64,000 nt of DNA from Nocardia sp. NRRL S-836 (GTDB taxonomy: Bacteria; Actinomycetota; Actinomycetes; Mycobacteriales; Pseudonocardiaceae), in contig NZ_LGDY01000002.1 in NCBI RefSeq assembly GCF_001279525.1, forward strand, positions 18,084 through 82,083, given 5' to 3'. The number at the start of each line of letters is the position of its first letter. Position 1 is the stretch's first letter. Shown here one piece after another: positions 46,608 through 54,664 of this stretch. A model generated the notes under the pieces. That model made no database searches. It was not told the DNA's origin and saw only the letters and a list, made by a program, of their open reading frames with translations. The translations under genes were made by a program, and so were the position numbers.

Positions 46608-48554
46608 CATCGGCATGTGCCTCGTCGGCGGCGGTGTCGGCTTGCTGATGAACTTCGTGACCGGGCCTTCCTTGCTCATCCCGGCCCGTTCCAGGAACTG
46701 GGCCATCTCCCCGCGCACCTGCGCCAGCGTCGGCCGGCGACCGGGTTCCGGGTCCATCGCGGCCAGCAGCAGCCTGGCGTGCGCGCTGTTCTGCGGCAGC
46801 TTGGTCACCGGTTCGCCCTGGGCGGCGGCCATCAGCGAGGAGATCGGGTTCTCGCGGGAGCCGCGCGGCGGGTGGCCGGTCAGTGCGTAGGAGACGGTGG
46901 CGGCGAGCTGCCACGAGTCCGAGGCGGGGGACGCGGACTCGCCGCGGGCCGTCTCCGGCGCGAGGAAGTCGGGGGTGCCGACCATCATGCCGGTGGCGGT
47001 GAGGGTGCTGTCGCCCTTGGAGCGGGCGATGCCGAAGTCGATCAGGTGCGCGGTGCCCTGGTTGTCGACGATCACGTTCGACGGCTTCACGTCGCGGTGC
47101 AGGACGCCGCGGGCGTGGGCGGAGGTGAGGGCGTCGGCCATGTTCAGCCACAGCCGGGCCGCCAGCTCGTCGTCGATCAGGCCGTTCTTCATGACCGTCT
47201 CGGACAGCGACGCGCCCTCGATGTACTCCATGACCAGCGCGAGGCCGTCCGGGTCCTGCACGATGTCGAACACCCGCACGCAGTTCGGGTGCCGGACCGC
47301 GGCCAGTGCGCGGGCCTCGCGGAGCATGCGCTGCTCGGTGTCGTTGTCCGGGGCGTGCGCGAGCTTCACGGCGACGGTGCGGTCGAGCTGTTCGTCGACG
47401 GCGAGCCAGACCGTGCCGAAGCCGCCGGAGCCGAGCTGGCGGACGCGGCGGAACCGGCCGTTGCCGGGGTTCCAGACCTTGCCCGACTTCTGCACCGGTG
47501 CCGGCGAGTCGGCGGTGGCGGCGCCGGGACCGAACGGCAGCGGGCCCGGCGTGTCCGCGAGCACCGCGGGCTGGGACGGCTGCGGTTGCGGCTGGGACGG
47601 CTGCGGCAGCACCTCGGCCACGCGTGTCGGCGGGTACTGCGGCGGCGGCTGGTGCACCGGGCGCATCGGCCGGTTCATCGGCGCCGGCTGGTACTTCGGC
47701 ACCTGCGCCGGCTGGTACGGCGGCGGCTGCTGCTGACCGGCCGTGATCGGCTTGGTCGGCGCCTTCTTCGGCGGCAACTGCGGCTGCGGCGGCTGGCTCG
47801 TGCGCGCCACCGGCTGGGGTGGCGCCTGGTTGTGGTTCCGGTCCTGGGACCGGTCGCGGCCGGGGCGGTTCAGCATGGCGGTAGTCAACCCGAAAATGCG
47901 CACGACGATTGAGCCGATCACCGCAATCGGGAAGAACCCGAGGAGCACGTGGCCGACCAGCGTCACGGGCAGTGCCGAAGTGGACGCGAGGAGCACGACG
48001 AACGGCGGCCAGAACACGCGGCGCGGCCAGTTCGGGCCCAGCCGGAACGCCGAGCCGGCCTGCAGCATCACGAACAGCAGGCACAGCAGGCCGAGCACGA
48101 TCGTGATGCCCGCGGCGACCAGGAACACCCAGTCGTCACCGACCGGCGCGCGGAACACGCGGAGGATCGACGGGGTGCCGTCGACGAGGTAGGCGCCCTG
48201 CGAGAACTGGCCGAAGCAGGTCGCCTCGTCGAGCGAGGCCGACCCTTCGAACGCGCGCCGGCCCAGGCCCTGCGCCGTTCCGCGCAGGATCAGCCACGGC
48301 AGCACCAGCGTGCTGGCGACACCGAGCACGGCGAAGATGGCGCCGGTCACCGCGCCGTAGGAGTTGCCGACCACCCGGCGCACCGCGATGGCGAGCAACG
48401 CGGCCACGGTGGGGAACAGGCCGAGAACGGCACCGAGCGCCGTGGTGGTCCACACCCAGTCACCGGGGCAGACGCTGGCGCCCACGAAACCGTGCAGCCA
48501 CGTGAGCAAGGACTCCGCGAGCCCCACGACCTGAACCACCCCTTCCGCGATCAA
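46605..48554 (-). CDS. Membrane Ser/Thr protein kinase, kinase domain C-terminal
   Basis: About 649 aa from TTG 48554 (start uncertain; GTG 48539 or an upstream GTG are possible). The N-terminal ~235 residues contain five to six transmembrane helices ('ALGAVLGLFPTVAALLAIAV', 'IFAVLGVASTLVLPWLIL', 'VAAGITIVLGLLCLLFVML'), then a ~120-residue Pro/Gln-rich linker, then a complete Hanks kinase: 'LGSGGFGTVW' (~371), 'VAVKLA', 'HRDVKPSNVIV' (~486), 'DFGIARSK', 'GTPDFLAPE'. All catalytic residues are present. Most actinobacterial PknB-type kinases have the opposite order (kinase first, one helix after). It lies between the nuclease-like and WXG-type genes; the target is unknown. Confidence 0.9.
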   Translation of the reverse strand: MIAEGVVQVVGLAESLLTWLHGFVGASVCPGDWVWTTTALGAVLGLFPTVAALLAIAVRRVVGNSYGAVTGAIFAVLGVASTLVLPWLILRGTAQGLGRRAFEGSASLDEATCFGQFSQGAYLVDGTPSILRVFRAPVGDDWVFLVAAGITIVLGLLCLLFVMLQAGSAFRLGPNWPRRVFWPPFVVLLASTSALPVTLVGHVLLGFFPIAVIGSIVVRIFGLTTAMLNRPGRDRSQDRNHNQAPPQPVARTSQPPQPQLPPKKAPTKPITAGQQQPPPYQPAQVPKYQPAPMNRPMRPVHQPPPQYPPTRVAEVLPQPSQPQPQPSQPAVLADTPGPLPFGPGAATADSPAPVQKSGKVWNPGNGRFRRVRQLGSGGFGTVWLAVDEQLDRTVAVKLAHAPDNDTEQRMLREARALAAVRHPNCVRVFDIVQDPDGLALVMEYIEGASLSETVMKNGLIDDELAARLWLNMADALTSAHARGVLHRDVKPSNVIVDNQGTAHLIDFGIARSKGDSTLTATGMMVGTPDFLAPETARGESASPASDSWQLAATVSYALTGHPPRGSRENPISSLMAAAQGEPVTKLPQNSAHARLLLAAMDPEPGRRPTLAQVRGEMAQFLERAGMSKEGPVTKFISKPTPPPTRHMPM

Positions 48555-48795
48555 CCCCCAGCCTAGGTGTCGATTCAGCCTACGGTGCGTGATTGGTATG
48601 CGGTTGACGCCACAGCAACCGAATCCTTGATCACCGCGTCGCACCTCCTCCACCTGGCCCGGCTCCGCGAGAACCGCACCTCTTGACCACTCGAACGGAT
48701 TCCTCGCCGTTCGCGTTGAACGGTGCTCATCACGGTTGCAGCCGGTTTTCGACTCGAATGCGTCACGCGCGCCGGGATTTCACGTGGAATCGCCA

Positions 48796-49383
48796 CTAGG
48801 GCACACGCAACCAGTGCCGGTATCGCGCGGCAAGGGCCAGTGAGGTCACCAGACCCTCGACGTGCGGTTTCGCCATGAAATCCGCAGCGCACGGCTTCGG
48901 CGGCTCCGGTGCGGCCGGCGGCGGCGCCGGGGGCTGTGGCGGTGCCGGGTGCGGTGGCCCGGCGGGTGGCCGCGGCGCCGTCGTGAGCACCACCGGCAGC
49001 GCCGGCAGCTCCGACCGGACGTTCCACAGCTCCTCCGCGGCCTGGTCGACCGCCCGCACCGCCCGCCGTTCCTCGCCGGCGCGCTGCTGCTCCAGCCGGT
49101 CGAGCAGCTCGCCGTCCGCGCCGAGGCTCAGCCGTGCGACCTCGGCCACCGTGTGCAGGTAGGTCTCGACCGCGTCGTGCGCCGTCTCGAACGCCTCGGA
49201 GGTGTCCAGCCACCGCATCCGCGCGCGGTGCCGGTAGTCGTCGAACGCCTGGCTCGCCGGCCCGTTCCACGTCACCGCGGTCGCCTTGGCGCAGGCGAGG
49301 GCGGCCGATGCGCTCTCGTCGCGCATCCGCCGCAACCACTCCTGGACGTTCCGCAGGGAGTGGAACTCGTCGGGCAGGCTCAC
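48796..49383 (-). CDS. WXG100-type T7SS substrate-like protein with Pro-rich C-terminus
   Basis: 195 aa. The helical hairpin has the WXG turn 'AVTWNGPASQAFDDYRHRARM' (W-N-G) followed by 'TAHDAVETYLHTVAEVARLSLGADGELLDRLEQQ'. Then a Pro-rich stretch ('PRPPAGPPHPAPPQPPAPPP') and a short C-terminal module ending 'ALAARYRHWLRVP'. This resembles type VII secretion substrates. The start overlaps the preceding small gene by 4 bp, so the two form a pair. Confidence 0.75.
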   Translation of the reverse strand: MSLPDEFHSLRNVQEWLRRMRDESASAALACAKATAVTWNGPASQAFDDYRHRARMRWLDTSEAFETAHDAVETYLHTVAEVARLSLGADGELLDRLEQQRAGEERRAVRAVDQAAEELWNVRSELPALPVVLTTAPRPPAGPPHPAPPQPPAPPPAAPEPPKPCAADFMAKPHVEGLVTSLALAARYRHWLRVP

Positions 49384-49643
49384 GCCGGGTAGCTGTCCGC
49401 CTCTTCGTAGCGCCGCGCGGTGTCCGCCAGCCGGTGCGCGGTCTGCTCGGCGTCCCGTCCCAGCACCTCGACCGCGTGGCCGGCCGCCCCGCGGAACCTG
49501 TCCAGCGCCGCGAACAGCCCGCCCCGCCGCCCGTCGACCTCACCGTCCGGGTGGGCCACCTGCTCGGCGACCTCCCCGGCCGCGCGCACCAGCGGCCCGG
49601 CGAGCGTTCTCAGCTCGGCCGGATCGACCTCGAAGCCCCGCAC
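49380..49643 (-). CDS. Small helical WXG100/ESAT-6-like partner protein
   Basis: 87 aa from GTG 49643 (SD GGGAGG closely upstream; an ATG 14 codons earlier has no better signal). Two helices joined by a Gly/Arg turn: 'DPAELRTLAGPLVRAAGEVAEQV' and 'LFAALDRFRGAAGHAVEVLGRDAEQTAHRLADTARRYEEAD'. Size and the Y-x-x-x-D/E-like end 'YEEAD' fit ESAT-6-like T7SS proteins. It overlaps the 195-aa WXG gene by 4 bp. Confidence 0.7.
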   Translation of the reverse strand: MRGFEVDPAELRTLAGPLVRAAGEVAEQVAHPDGEVDGRRGGLFAALDRFRGAAGHAVEVLGRDAEQTAHRLADTARRYEEADSYPA

Positions 49644-49689
49644 GGCACCTCCCCATGCCGAAAGTTCGACGGCGAACGATACCAACCTG

Positions 49690-50523
49690 TTACCTGACCA
49701 GCACGCCGATATCCACAGAGGACAGGAAGACCGTCTCCTCAGGAGCCGCCCCCGCGTCCACCACGACCGCGAGCTCCGCCGACGCCACGAACGGCAGCAG
49801 CTCCGCGCCCTCGACCTCCAGCCACCGGTCCGCCCACGGCAGCCCCTTCACCCGGCGGTAGGCCGTGAGCCGGTCGAGCCCGGTGAACACGAGCACCGCC
49901 TTCTCGTATCCCTCGACGGCGGTGGTGACGAGCCCCGGCTCCCCCGGATCCGGCAGGAACACCGTGGTGCCCAGCAGCTCGGCCGCCACCCCCGGATCCC
50001 CGGCCCGCGCCAGCCGCCTGATCGCAGGCTCGGCCCGCGGCTTGACGTACATCGGCTGCCCGCGCAGCAGGTGCCCCAGCTCGCGCGCGCTCGCGGGCAC
50101 CGCCGGGTCGACCACGAAGTGCGGCACGCAGTGCAGCGACAGCGGGATGTCCTCGATCCCCGCACCCGGCAGCACCACCACGACCACCTTGCGCTGGAAC
50201 ACGTCCGGCTGCCGCATGAGCATCCCGCGCAGGTGCTTCAGCTCGTACTCGGCCCCGAGGCTCACGCGGCTGTCACCGCGGAACGCGCGCTTCCACCCGT
50301 CCGACACGGCGACCACGACCCGGTCCGCGTCCTCCATGCGCTGCAGGCAGAACGTCGACCAGTCGACCGGCTCGTGCTGGTGGAAGAGGTCGAGGTCGGC
50401 GTCGACACCGAGCCGGTGCAGCAGCTGCGCGAACCGGTGCACGGTGTCCCGCCACCCCTGGACGCGCGCGACGTCCCAGCCCGGACTGGTGTGCGCCCAG
50501 ACCACGAACACTTGCGGGTGCAT
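49690..50523 (-). CDS. SEFIR-domain protein fused to an SseB-like domain
   Basis: 277 aa from ATG 50523. Residues ~1-130 read as SEFIR (TIR-related): 'VFVVWAHTSPGWDVARVQGWRDTVHRFAQLLHRLGVDADLDLF', 'RMEDADRVVVAVSDGWKRAF', 'EYELKHLRGMLM' and 'RKVVVVVLPGAGIEDIP'. The C-terminal part (~198-277) resembles the SseB N-terminal domain: 'VTTAVEGYEKAVLVFTGLDRLTAYRR' and 'GAELLPFVASAELAVVVDAGAAPE'. SEFIR domains form homotypic signalling assemblies; bacterial ones occur in conflict proteins. SseB-like domains appear around type VII secretion in actinobacteria. The function of the fusion is unknown. It diverges from the Crp/Fnr gene with 24 bp between the starts. Confidence 0.75.
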   Translation of the reverse strand: MHPQVFVVWAHTSPGWDVARVQGWRDTVHRFAQLLHRLGVDADLDLFHQHEPVDWSTFCLQRMEDADRVVVAVSDGWKRAFRGDSRVSLGAEYELKHLRGMLMRQPDVFQRKVVVVVLPGAGIEDIPLSLHCVPHFVVDPAVPASARELGHLLRGQPMYVKPRAEPAIRRLARAGDPGVAAELLGTTVFLPDPGEPGLVTTAVEGYEKAVLVFTGLDRLTAYRRVKGLPWADRWLEVEGAELLPFVASAELAVVVDAGAAPEETVFLSSVDIGVLVR

Positions 50524-50547
50524 CGCGGCATCATGGCATTTGGTCGT

Positions 50548-51246
50548 ATGGACGCTAACGGCACCACACGGGCACCATGGTCGATCGTGGCTGATCCCTC
50601 GGCAGAGCGCGGACGCGAGGCGTTGCGGGCCGCCGGAGCCCTGCGACCCTTCCCCGCGGGCCGGCACCTGATCAACGCGGGCGAGCACAGCGACGAGGTG
50701 CTCCTGCTGGAGTCCGGGCTGGTGAAGGTCGTGCTGCCGACCGTGCGGGAACGCGAGCCGATCACCGGCCTGTTCGGCCGCGGCGACCTGCTCGGCGAGC
50801 TGGGCGTGACCGGCGCCGCCCCGCGCAGCGCCCACGTGATCGCGCTCGTCGCCGGCTCGGCCTGGCACGTGGCGGGCAGCCGTTTCGTGGTGCTGCGGGC
50901 GGCGAACCCGGACGTGCAGCGCCTGGTCGACCACACCTGGCGCGAACGGCAGCGCGCCGCCGACGAGCTCCAGCTGTCGCTCGTGTCCCCCGTTCCGGCG
51001 CGGGTGGCGGCGTGCCTGCTGCGGTGGGCCCGCACGTTCGGCGAGGACACCGGCGGCGGCCTGGAGCTGCGCGGCGTGAGCCAGGACGAGCTGTCGCAAG
51101 CCGTTGCGGCATCGGTGAAGAGCGTCCAGGAGGTGCTGCGGGCCCTGCGCGCCGAGGGCTTGCTCCACACCGGCCGGTTGCGCTTCCGGCTGCCGGACCC
51201 GGACGGCATGTGCCAATTCATTGCCAATGCGGACCGCAGGAACTGA
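50548..51246 (+). CDS. Crp/Fnr-family transcriptional regulator
   Basis: 232 aa from ATG 50548 (in-frame alternatives: ATG 50533, GTG 50587). Cyclic-nucleotide-binding beta-roll: 'ALRPFPAGRHLINAGEHSDEVLLLESGLVKVVLP', 'ITGLFGRGDLLGELGV' (phosphate-binding-cassette position, with Gly-Glu). C-terminal winged helix: 'LELRGVSQDELSQAVAASVKSVQEVLRALRAEGLLHTGRLRFRL'. The 'GELG' in the cassette is compatible with cyclic-nucleotide binding. It starts divergently from the SEFIR gene and is followed 92 bp later by a nucleotide-cyclase-like gene, suggesting a signal loop (inference). Confidence 0.9.
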   Translation: MDANGTTRAPWSIVADPSAERGREALRAAGALRPFPAGRHLINAGEHSDEVLLLESGLVKVVLPTVREREPITGLFGRGDLLGELGVTGAAPRSAHVIALVAGSAWHVAGSRFVVLRAANPDVQRLVDHTWRERQRAADELQLSLVSPVPARVAACLLRWARTFGEDTGGGLELRGVSQDELSQAVAASVKSVQEVLRALRAEGLLHTGRLRFRLPDPDGMCQFIANADRRN

Positions 51247-51338
51247 CCACTTGTTGTCCCGGTTTTCCGGGGGACGCGACCGCCGCGAGCCAGCAGACTC
51301 GGCAGCTCGTCGGGCACGACTCCCCCTGGAGGCAGTGA

Positions 51339-52067
51339 GTGAACCCCGTTCCACAGCACCGCACCTTGCTCGGTGTCGACGTCATCGGCTCGGCGCAGCT
51401 GCCGCCGCACCTGCTGGCCGCGGTCCCCGCCACCGTCTCGAAGCTGCTGGACGCCGCACTGTCGGAGAACGGCATCGAACGCGACGCCGTCCTCTCGATC
51501 GAGTCACCCGGCGACGGCACCCTCCTGGTCCTGCCGAGCGAGCTCCTGGGCGCGACGATCGACGCGGCCGTGCACCTCGACCAGCTCACCACCGAGCACA
51601 ACCGCTGGCACAAACCAGAAGTCCGCCTGCGCGCCGCCGTGCACCTCGGCCCGGTCGGCGAGGACGGCGGCTTCTACCAGGCCAGGATCACCCACGCGCG
51701 CCTCCTCGACGCCCCGGAGTTCAAGGCCCTCCTCAAGCGCTGCCGCGCCGAGGGCGGCGAGGACACCGCGAACACCGCCCTGATCGTGTCGTCGGAGGCC
51801 CTGGACACAGCGTTCAGCGGCAACCACACCCGCCTGGCCCGGCGCGGCGAGTTCGGCTCACTTCCGGTGTCCCACAAGGAGTACCGGCACAACGCCTGGG
51901 TGCGCGTACCGGGCTTCGACCCGCGCACGCTGACCTCGTTCACCAGCGCGCCCGCCGCGCCCGACCCCGTCGCGCGCGTGGTGAACACCGTGCACGGCAC
52001 CAACTACGGCATCCAGGCAGGCGACATCCACGGCGGGATCACGCTGCACACGGGACGGCGGCCATGA
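51339..52067 (+). CDS. Class III nucleotide cyclase-like protein with C-terminal NTVHG motif
   Basis: 242 aa from GTG 51339 (SD CTGGAGG at 51327-51332). The cyclase-like core has the two metal-binding Asp positions: 'LLGVDVIGSAQ' (D14) and 'SIESPGDGTLLVLP' (D59), then 'RLRAAVHLGPVGEDGG' as in catalytic domains. Substrate-specifying residues cannot be judged. After the core, the last ~30 residues carry 'NTVHGTNYGIQAGDIHGG', which recurs in the N-terminus of the next protein and resembles short amyloid-forming signalling motifs. Cyclase activity and product are unproven. The stop overlaps the start of the P-loop gene (ATGA), so the two are coupled. Confidence 0.72.
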   Translation: MNPVPQHRTLLGVDVIGSAQLPPHLLAAVPATVSKLLDAALSENGIERDAVLSIESPGDGTLLVLPSELLGATIDAAVHLDQLTTEHNRWHKPEVRLRAAVHLGPVGEDGGFYQARITHARLLDAPEFKALLKRCRAEGGEDTANTALIVSSEALDTAFSGNHTRLARRGEFGSLPVSHKEYRHNAWVRVPGFDPRTLTSFTSAPAAPDPVARVVNTVHGTNYGIQAGDIHGGITLHTGRRP

Positions 52068-54025
52068 GCGACACGGACACCGGACTGCTCTCCCCGAACG
52101 AGCCGGTCTACATCCCGCAGGCCAACACCGTCCACGGCGACAACCACGGTCTGCTGACCAGCCAGGTCAACGGCGGCGCCCACTTCTACGGCAGCGCCAA
52201 GGCCGAGCCGGAGACCGTCATCACCAGGCTGGCCTCACCGGAGGAGGTCAGGGACGCCGGGGAGCAGTTCGTCGAGCCCGGCGGCTTCTTCCCGGCGCTC
52301 AGGACGCTGCAGTCGGACCAGGTGGTCGTGTTGTGCGGCAAGGGCACCGGCCGCACGCACGCCGCACGCCGGATGCTCACCCACGAGTCGGGCCACACCA
52401 GCTTCGCCTACCTCAACCGGGCCCGGTCGCTCGACCGCCTGCGCGCGGACGACCTGGCCGCGGGTGGCGGGTACCTGCTCGACCTCACCGGCACGAACGA
52501 CCGGCCGATGACCGGCTGGGCGTTCGAGCAGGGCCTGCACGCGGTGCGAGCGGCCGGGTGCCGCCTGGTGGTCGTGCTCGACCACCGCGAGCAGTCCCCG
52601 GCCGCGGCGGCGAACCAGACGTTCACGCTCACGGCACCGTCCCCGGTCGAGGTCGCCCAGTCGGCACTGCGCCGGCGGCACGACGTGACCGAGGCGCTCC
52701 TGCACCTCGTGAAGAACGACCTGGCACCGGCGCTGGAGGGTGCGTCGCCGGACAAGGCGATGTTCGCGGCGCGCCTCGCGGTGGAGGTGCACGAGAACCG
52801 GCTCGCCCTGGCCAAGGCGCTGACCGAACTGCGCGCGGAGTCGGTCGACTCGGTCGCCCGCTGGTTCGAACAGCTCGACATCCGCGGGCACGCGTACTCG
52901 TTCACGGTCGCCCTGCTGGAGAACCAGCCGTACGAGCACGTGCTGGCGCGCGGCTGGGAGCTGGACGAACGCATCCGCACCGCGGCACTGCCGGTGGACA
53001 AGAACCTGCGCCCGCGCGGCCTGCTGGAGCTGCCGAAGACCGCGTTGCTCCGCGACATCGCCGCGACCACCGAGCTCCGCGACCACCCGCGGATCACGGG
53101 CCAGAGCGAGGAGACGATCCGGTTCGAACGCCAGGACTGGGCACCGGCCGTGTTCACCCACGTGTGGCAGCAGTACCCGGCCGCACGGGAGATCCTGCGC
53201 GACTGGATGTGCGACGACACGTCGGAGGAAGCGCAGGACGCCGTGGTCCGCGCGATCTGCACGATCGTCACGACCGTGCCCGCACGCGAACCGGTCGCGC
53301 TCGTCGAGCACCTGGCGTCTCAGCCGGACCTGCCGCGCCGCTCGGTGGCGGTCGCGGCACTCGTGCGGCTGGCCGAGGACGACCGGATGCGCGGGCCGGT
53401 CGAGCAGGCCATGCGCGCGTGGGTCGAGGAGGGCAAGGCGTACCGGATGTGGACCGTCGCGCGGGTCTACTCGGTACCGTCGCCGCACCGGCCACCGCAC
53501 GTCGTGCTGGAGGTGTTCACCGCGATCGGGCAGTCGTCGAAGATCACGCCGCAGAACGCCGTGGTGGCGGGCGTGCTGCCCATGCTGCTGGACGTGCAGA
53601 CGCGTGCGGCGGCACTGGCCACCGTGGTGTCCTGGACCTCGTGGAGGTACCGCGAGACGGGGTTGCGCCGCGTCTCGCTCGGGCTCGGGCTGTGGGTGAT
53701 CGGGTTCTACGAGCAGTCCCGCACGCTGTCGGCGACGCTCACCGACGACTACCCCGACGAGGTCACCAAGCTGCTGCGGCACGTCCTGGACGACGGCAAG
53801 TTCGGCCCGCACCTGCTGCGCCGCATGGCCGACCTGGCGCGGTTCGCCCGCTGGGACGCGGACGACGCCGCGGAACTGCTGCGCCTCGTCCGCCTGATCA
53901 CACCGCGGCTGGACTGGCGCTGGCGGTGGCGCCCGACCGTGCGGAAGCTGTGCCTGCGGCACCCGACCATGCGGCCGACCATCCACCGGATCTTCCGCAC
54001 GGCGCGCAAGGTTCAGCCGTCGTAG
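52064..54025 (+). CDS. P-loop (STAND-like) protein with N-terminal NTVHG motif and helical C-terminus
   Basis: 653 aa from ATG 52064. Residues ~20-40 contain 'NTVHGDNHGLLTSQVNGG'. Then a nucleotide-binding segment: degenerate Walker A 'VVVLCGKGTGRTHAARRML' (~92-105; the usual Lys is Arg), Walker B-like 'GGGYLLDLTG' (~136) and 'GCRLVVVLDHRE'. The remaining ~450 residues are helical repeats ('LLRDIAATTELRDH', 'DAVVRAICTIVTTVPAREPVALVEHLASQPDLPRRSVAVAALVRLAEDD', 'TKLLRHVLDDGKFGPHLLRRM'), like the sensor part of NLR/STAND proteins. A role as receptor or platform activating the cyclase-like partner through the shared motif is inference. Its 3' end overlaps the convergent gene by 13 bp. Confidence 0.72.
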   Translation: MSDTDTGLLSPNEPVYIPQANTVHGDNHGLLTSQVNGGAHFYGSAKAEPETVITRLASPEEVRDAGEQFVEPGGFFPALRTLQSDQVVVLCGKGTGRTHAARRMLTHESGHTSFAYLNRARSLDRLRADDLAAGGGYLLDLTGTNDRPMTGWAFEQGLHAVRAAGCRLVVVLDHREQSPAAAANQTFTLTAPSPVEVAQSALRRRHDVTEALLHLVKNDLAPALEGASPDKAMFAARLAVEVHENRLALAKALTELRAESVDSVARWFEQLDIRGHAYSFTVALLENQPYEHVLARGWELDERIRTAALPVDKNLRPRGLLELPKTALLRDIAATTELRDHPRITGQSEETIRFERQDWAPAVFTHVWQQYPAAREILRDWMCDDTSEEAQDAVVRAICTIVTTVPAREPVALVEHLASQPDLPRRSVAVAALVRLAEDDRMRGPVEQAMRAWVEEGKAYRMWTVARVYSVPSPHRPPHVVLEVFTAIGQSSKITPQNAVVAGVLPMLLDVQTRAAALATVVSWTSWRYRETGLRRVSLGLGLWVIGFYEQSRTLSATLTDDYPDEVTKLLRHVLDDGKFGPHLLRRMADLARFARWDADDAAELLRLVRLITPRLDWRWRWRPTVRKLCLRHPTMRPTIHRIFRTARKVQPS

Positions 54026-54549
54026 ACCTCGTGCTCGACCAGAACGCGCGTGCTGCCCTCCCCGGCCGACCCGCCGACGGACCGTTGCGCCGGGTCCACC
54101 GGCGCCGGCAGGTCGCCGAGCCCCGCGAGGAACTCGACGCGCCACAGGTGCCGCGCCGCCGGGTTCTCGTCGACGACGGTGTCGTCGAGGGTGTACCGGG
54201 CGCCGGGCATCTCCACCACGAGGTGCGAGCCGAGCCGGCCCTTTTCGCCGGGTGCGCAGACCAGTTCGAGGCGGGCGCGGACCCAGTGCGGCGGGGTGGC
54301 CGGGTCGGTTTCCAGCTCCTCGGTATGGGAGCTGCAGGAGAGGCCGTGGATGCGGGCTACGAGGGCGGCGCGGAAGACGACGAGCTCGCCGGCTGTGCAG
54401 CCGGCCAGCACTCGCGCCTCGACCGCCGTCGCGGCTGGCTCAACTGTGGGGCGGGCGGCCGCGCACCTCGCGGTCGGTGCCGCGGCCGAGGCCGCTGCTC
54501 CTCCGGAAGTGGCGGCCACGAGTAATAAAGCGGCGACCACCGATCTCAT
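54013..54549 (-). CDS. Secreted protein of unknown function
   Basis: 178 aa. Signal peptide 'MRSVVAALLLVAATSGGAAASAAA' with probable cleavage near ASA-AA. The mature part has 'AVEARVLAGCTAGELVVFRAALVARIHGLSCSS', then 'WVRARLELVCAPGEKGRLGSHLVVEMPGARYTLDDTV', with three to four Cys and a beta-rich look. Not recognised. It is convergent with the P-loop gene. Confidence 0.7.
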   Translation of the reverse strand: MRSVVAALLLVAATSGGAAASAAAPTARCAAARPTVEPAATAVEARVLAGCTAGELVVFRAALVARIHGLSCSSHTEELETDPATPPHWVRARLELVCAPGEKGRLGSHLVVEMPGARYTLDDTVVDENPAARHLWRVEFLAGLGDLPAPVDPAQRSVGGSAGEGSTRVLVEHEVYDG

Positions 54550-54664
54550 GAGAGAAACCTAACGGTGCCCGCGGCGTTCTCCGACAGACTTCACCCCACG
54601 GGTGGGTGAGCAAAAACCGTTGTACGCCAAGTAACCGAGCGTTGAGTCCAGAGGGGACGCGGGG

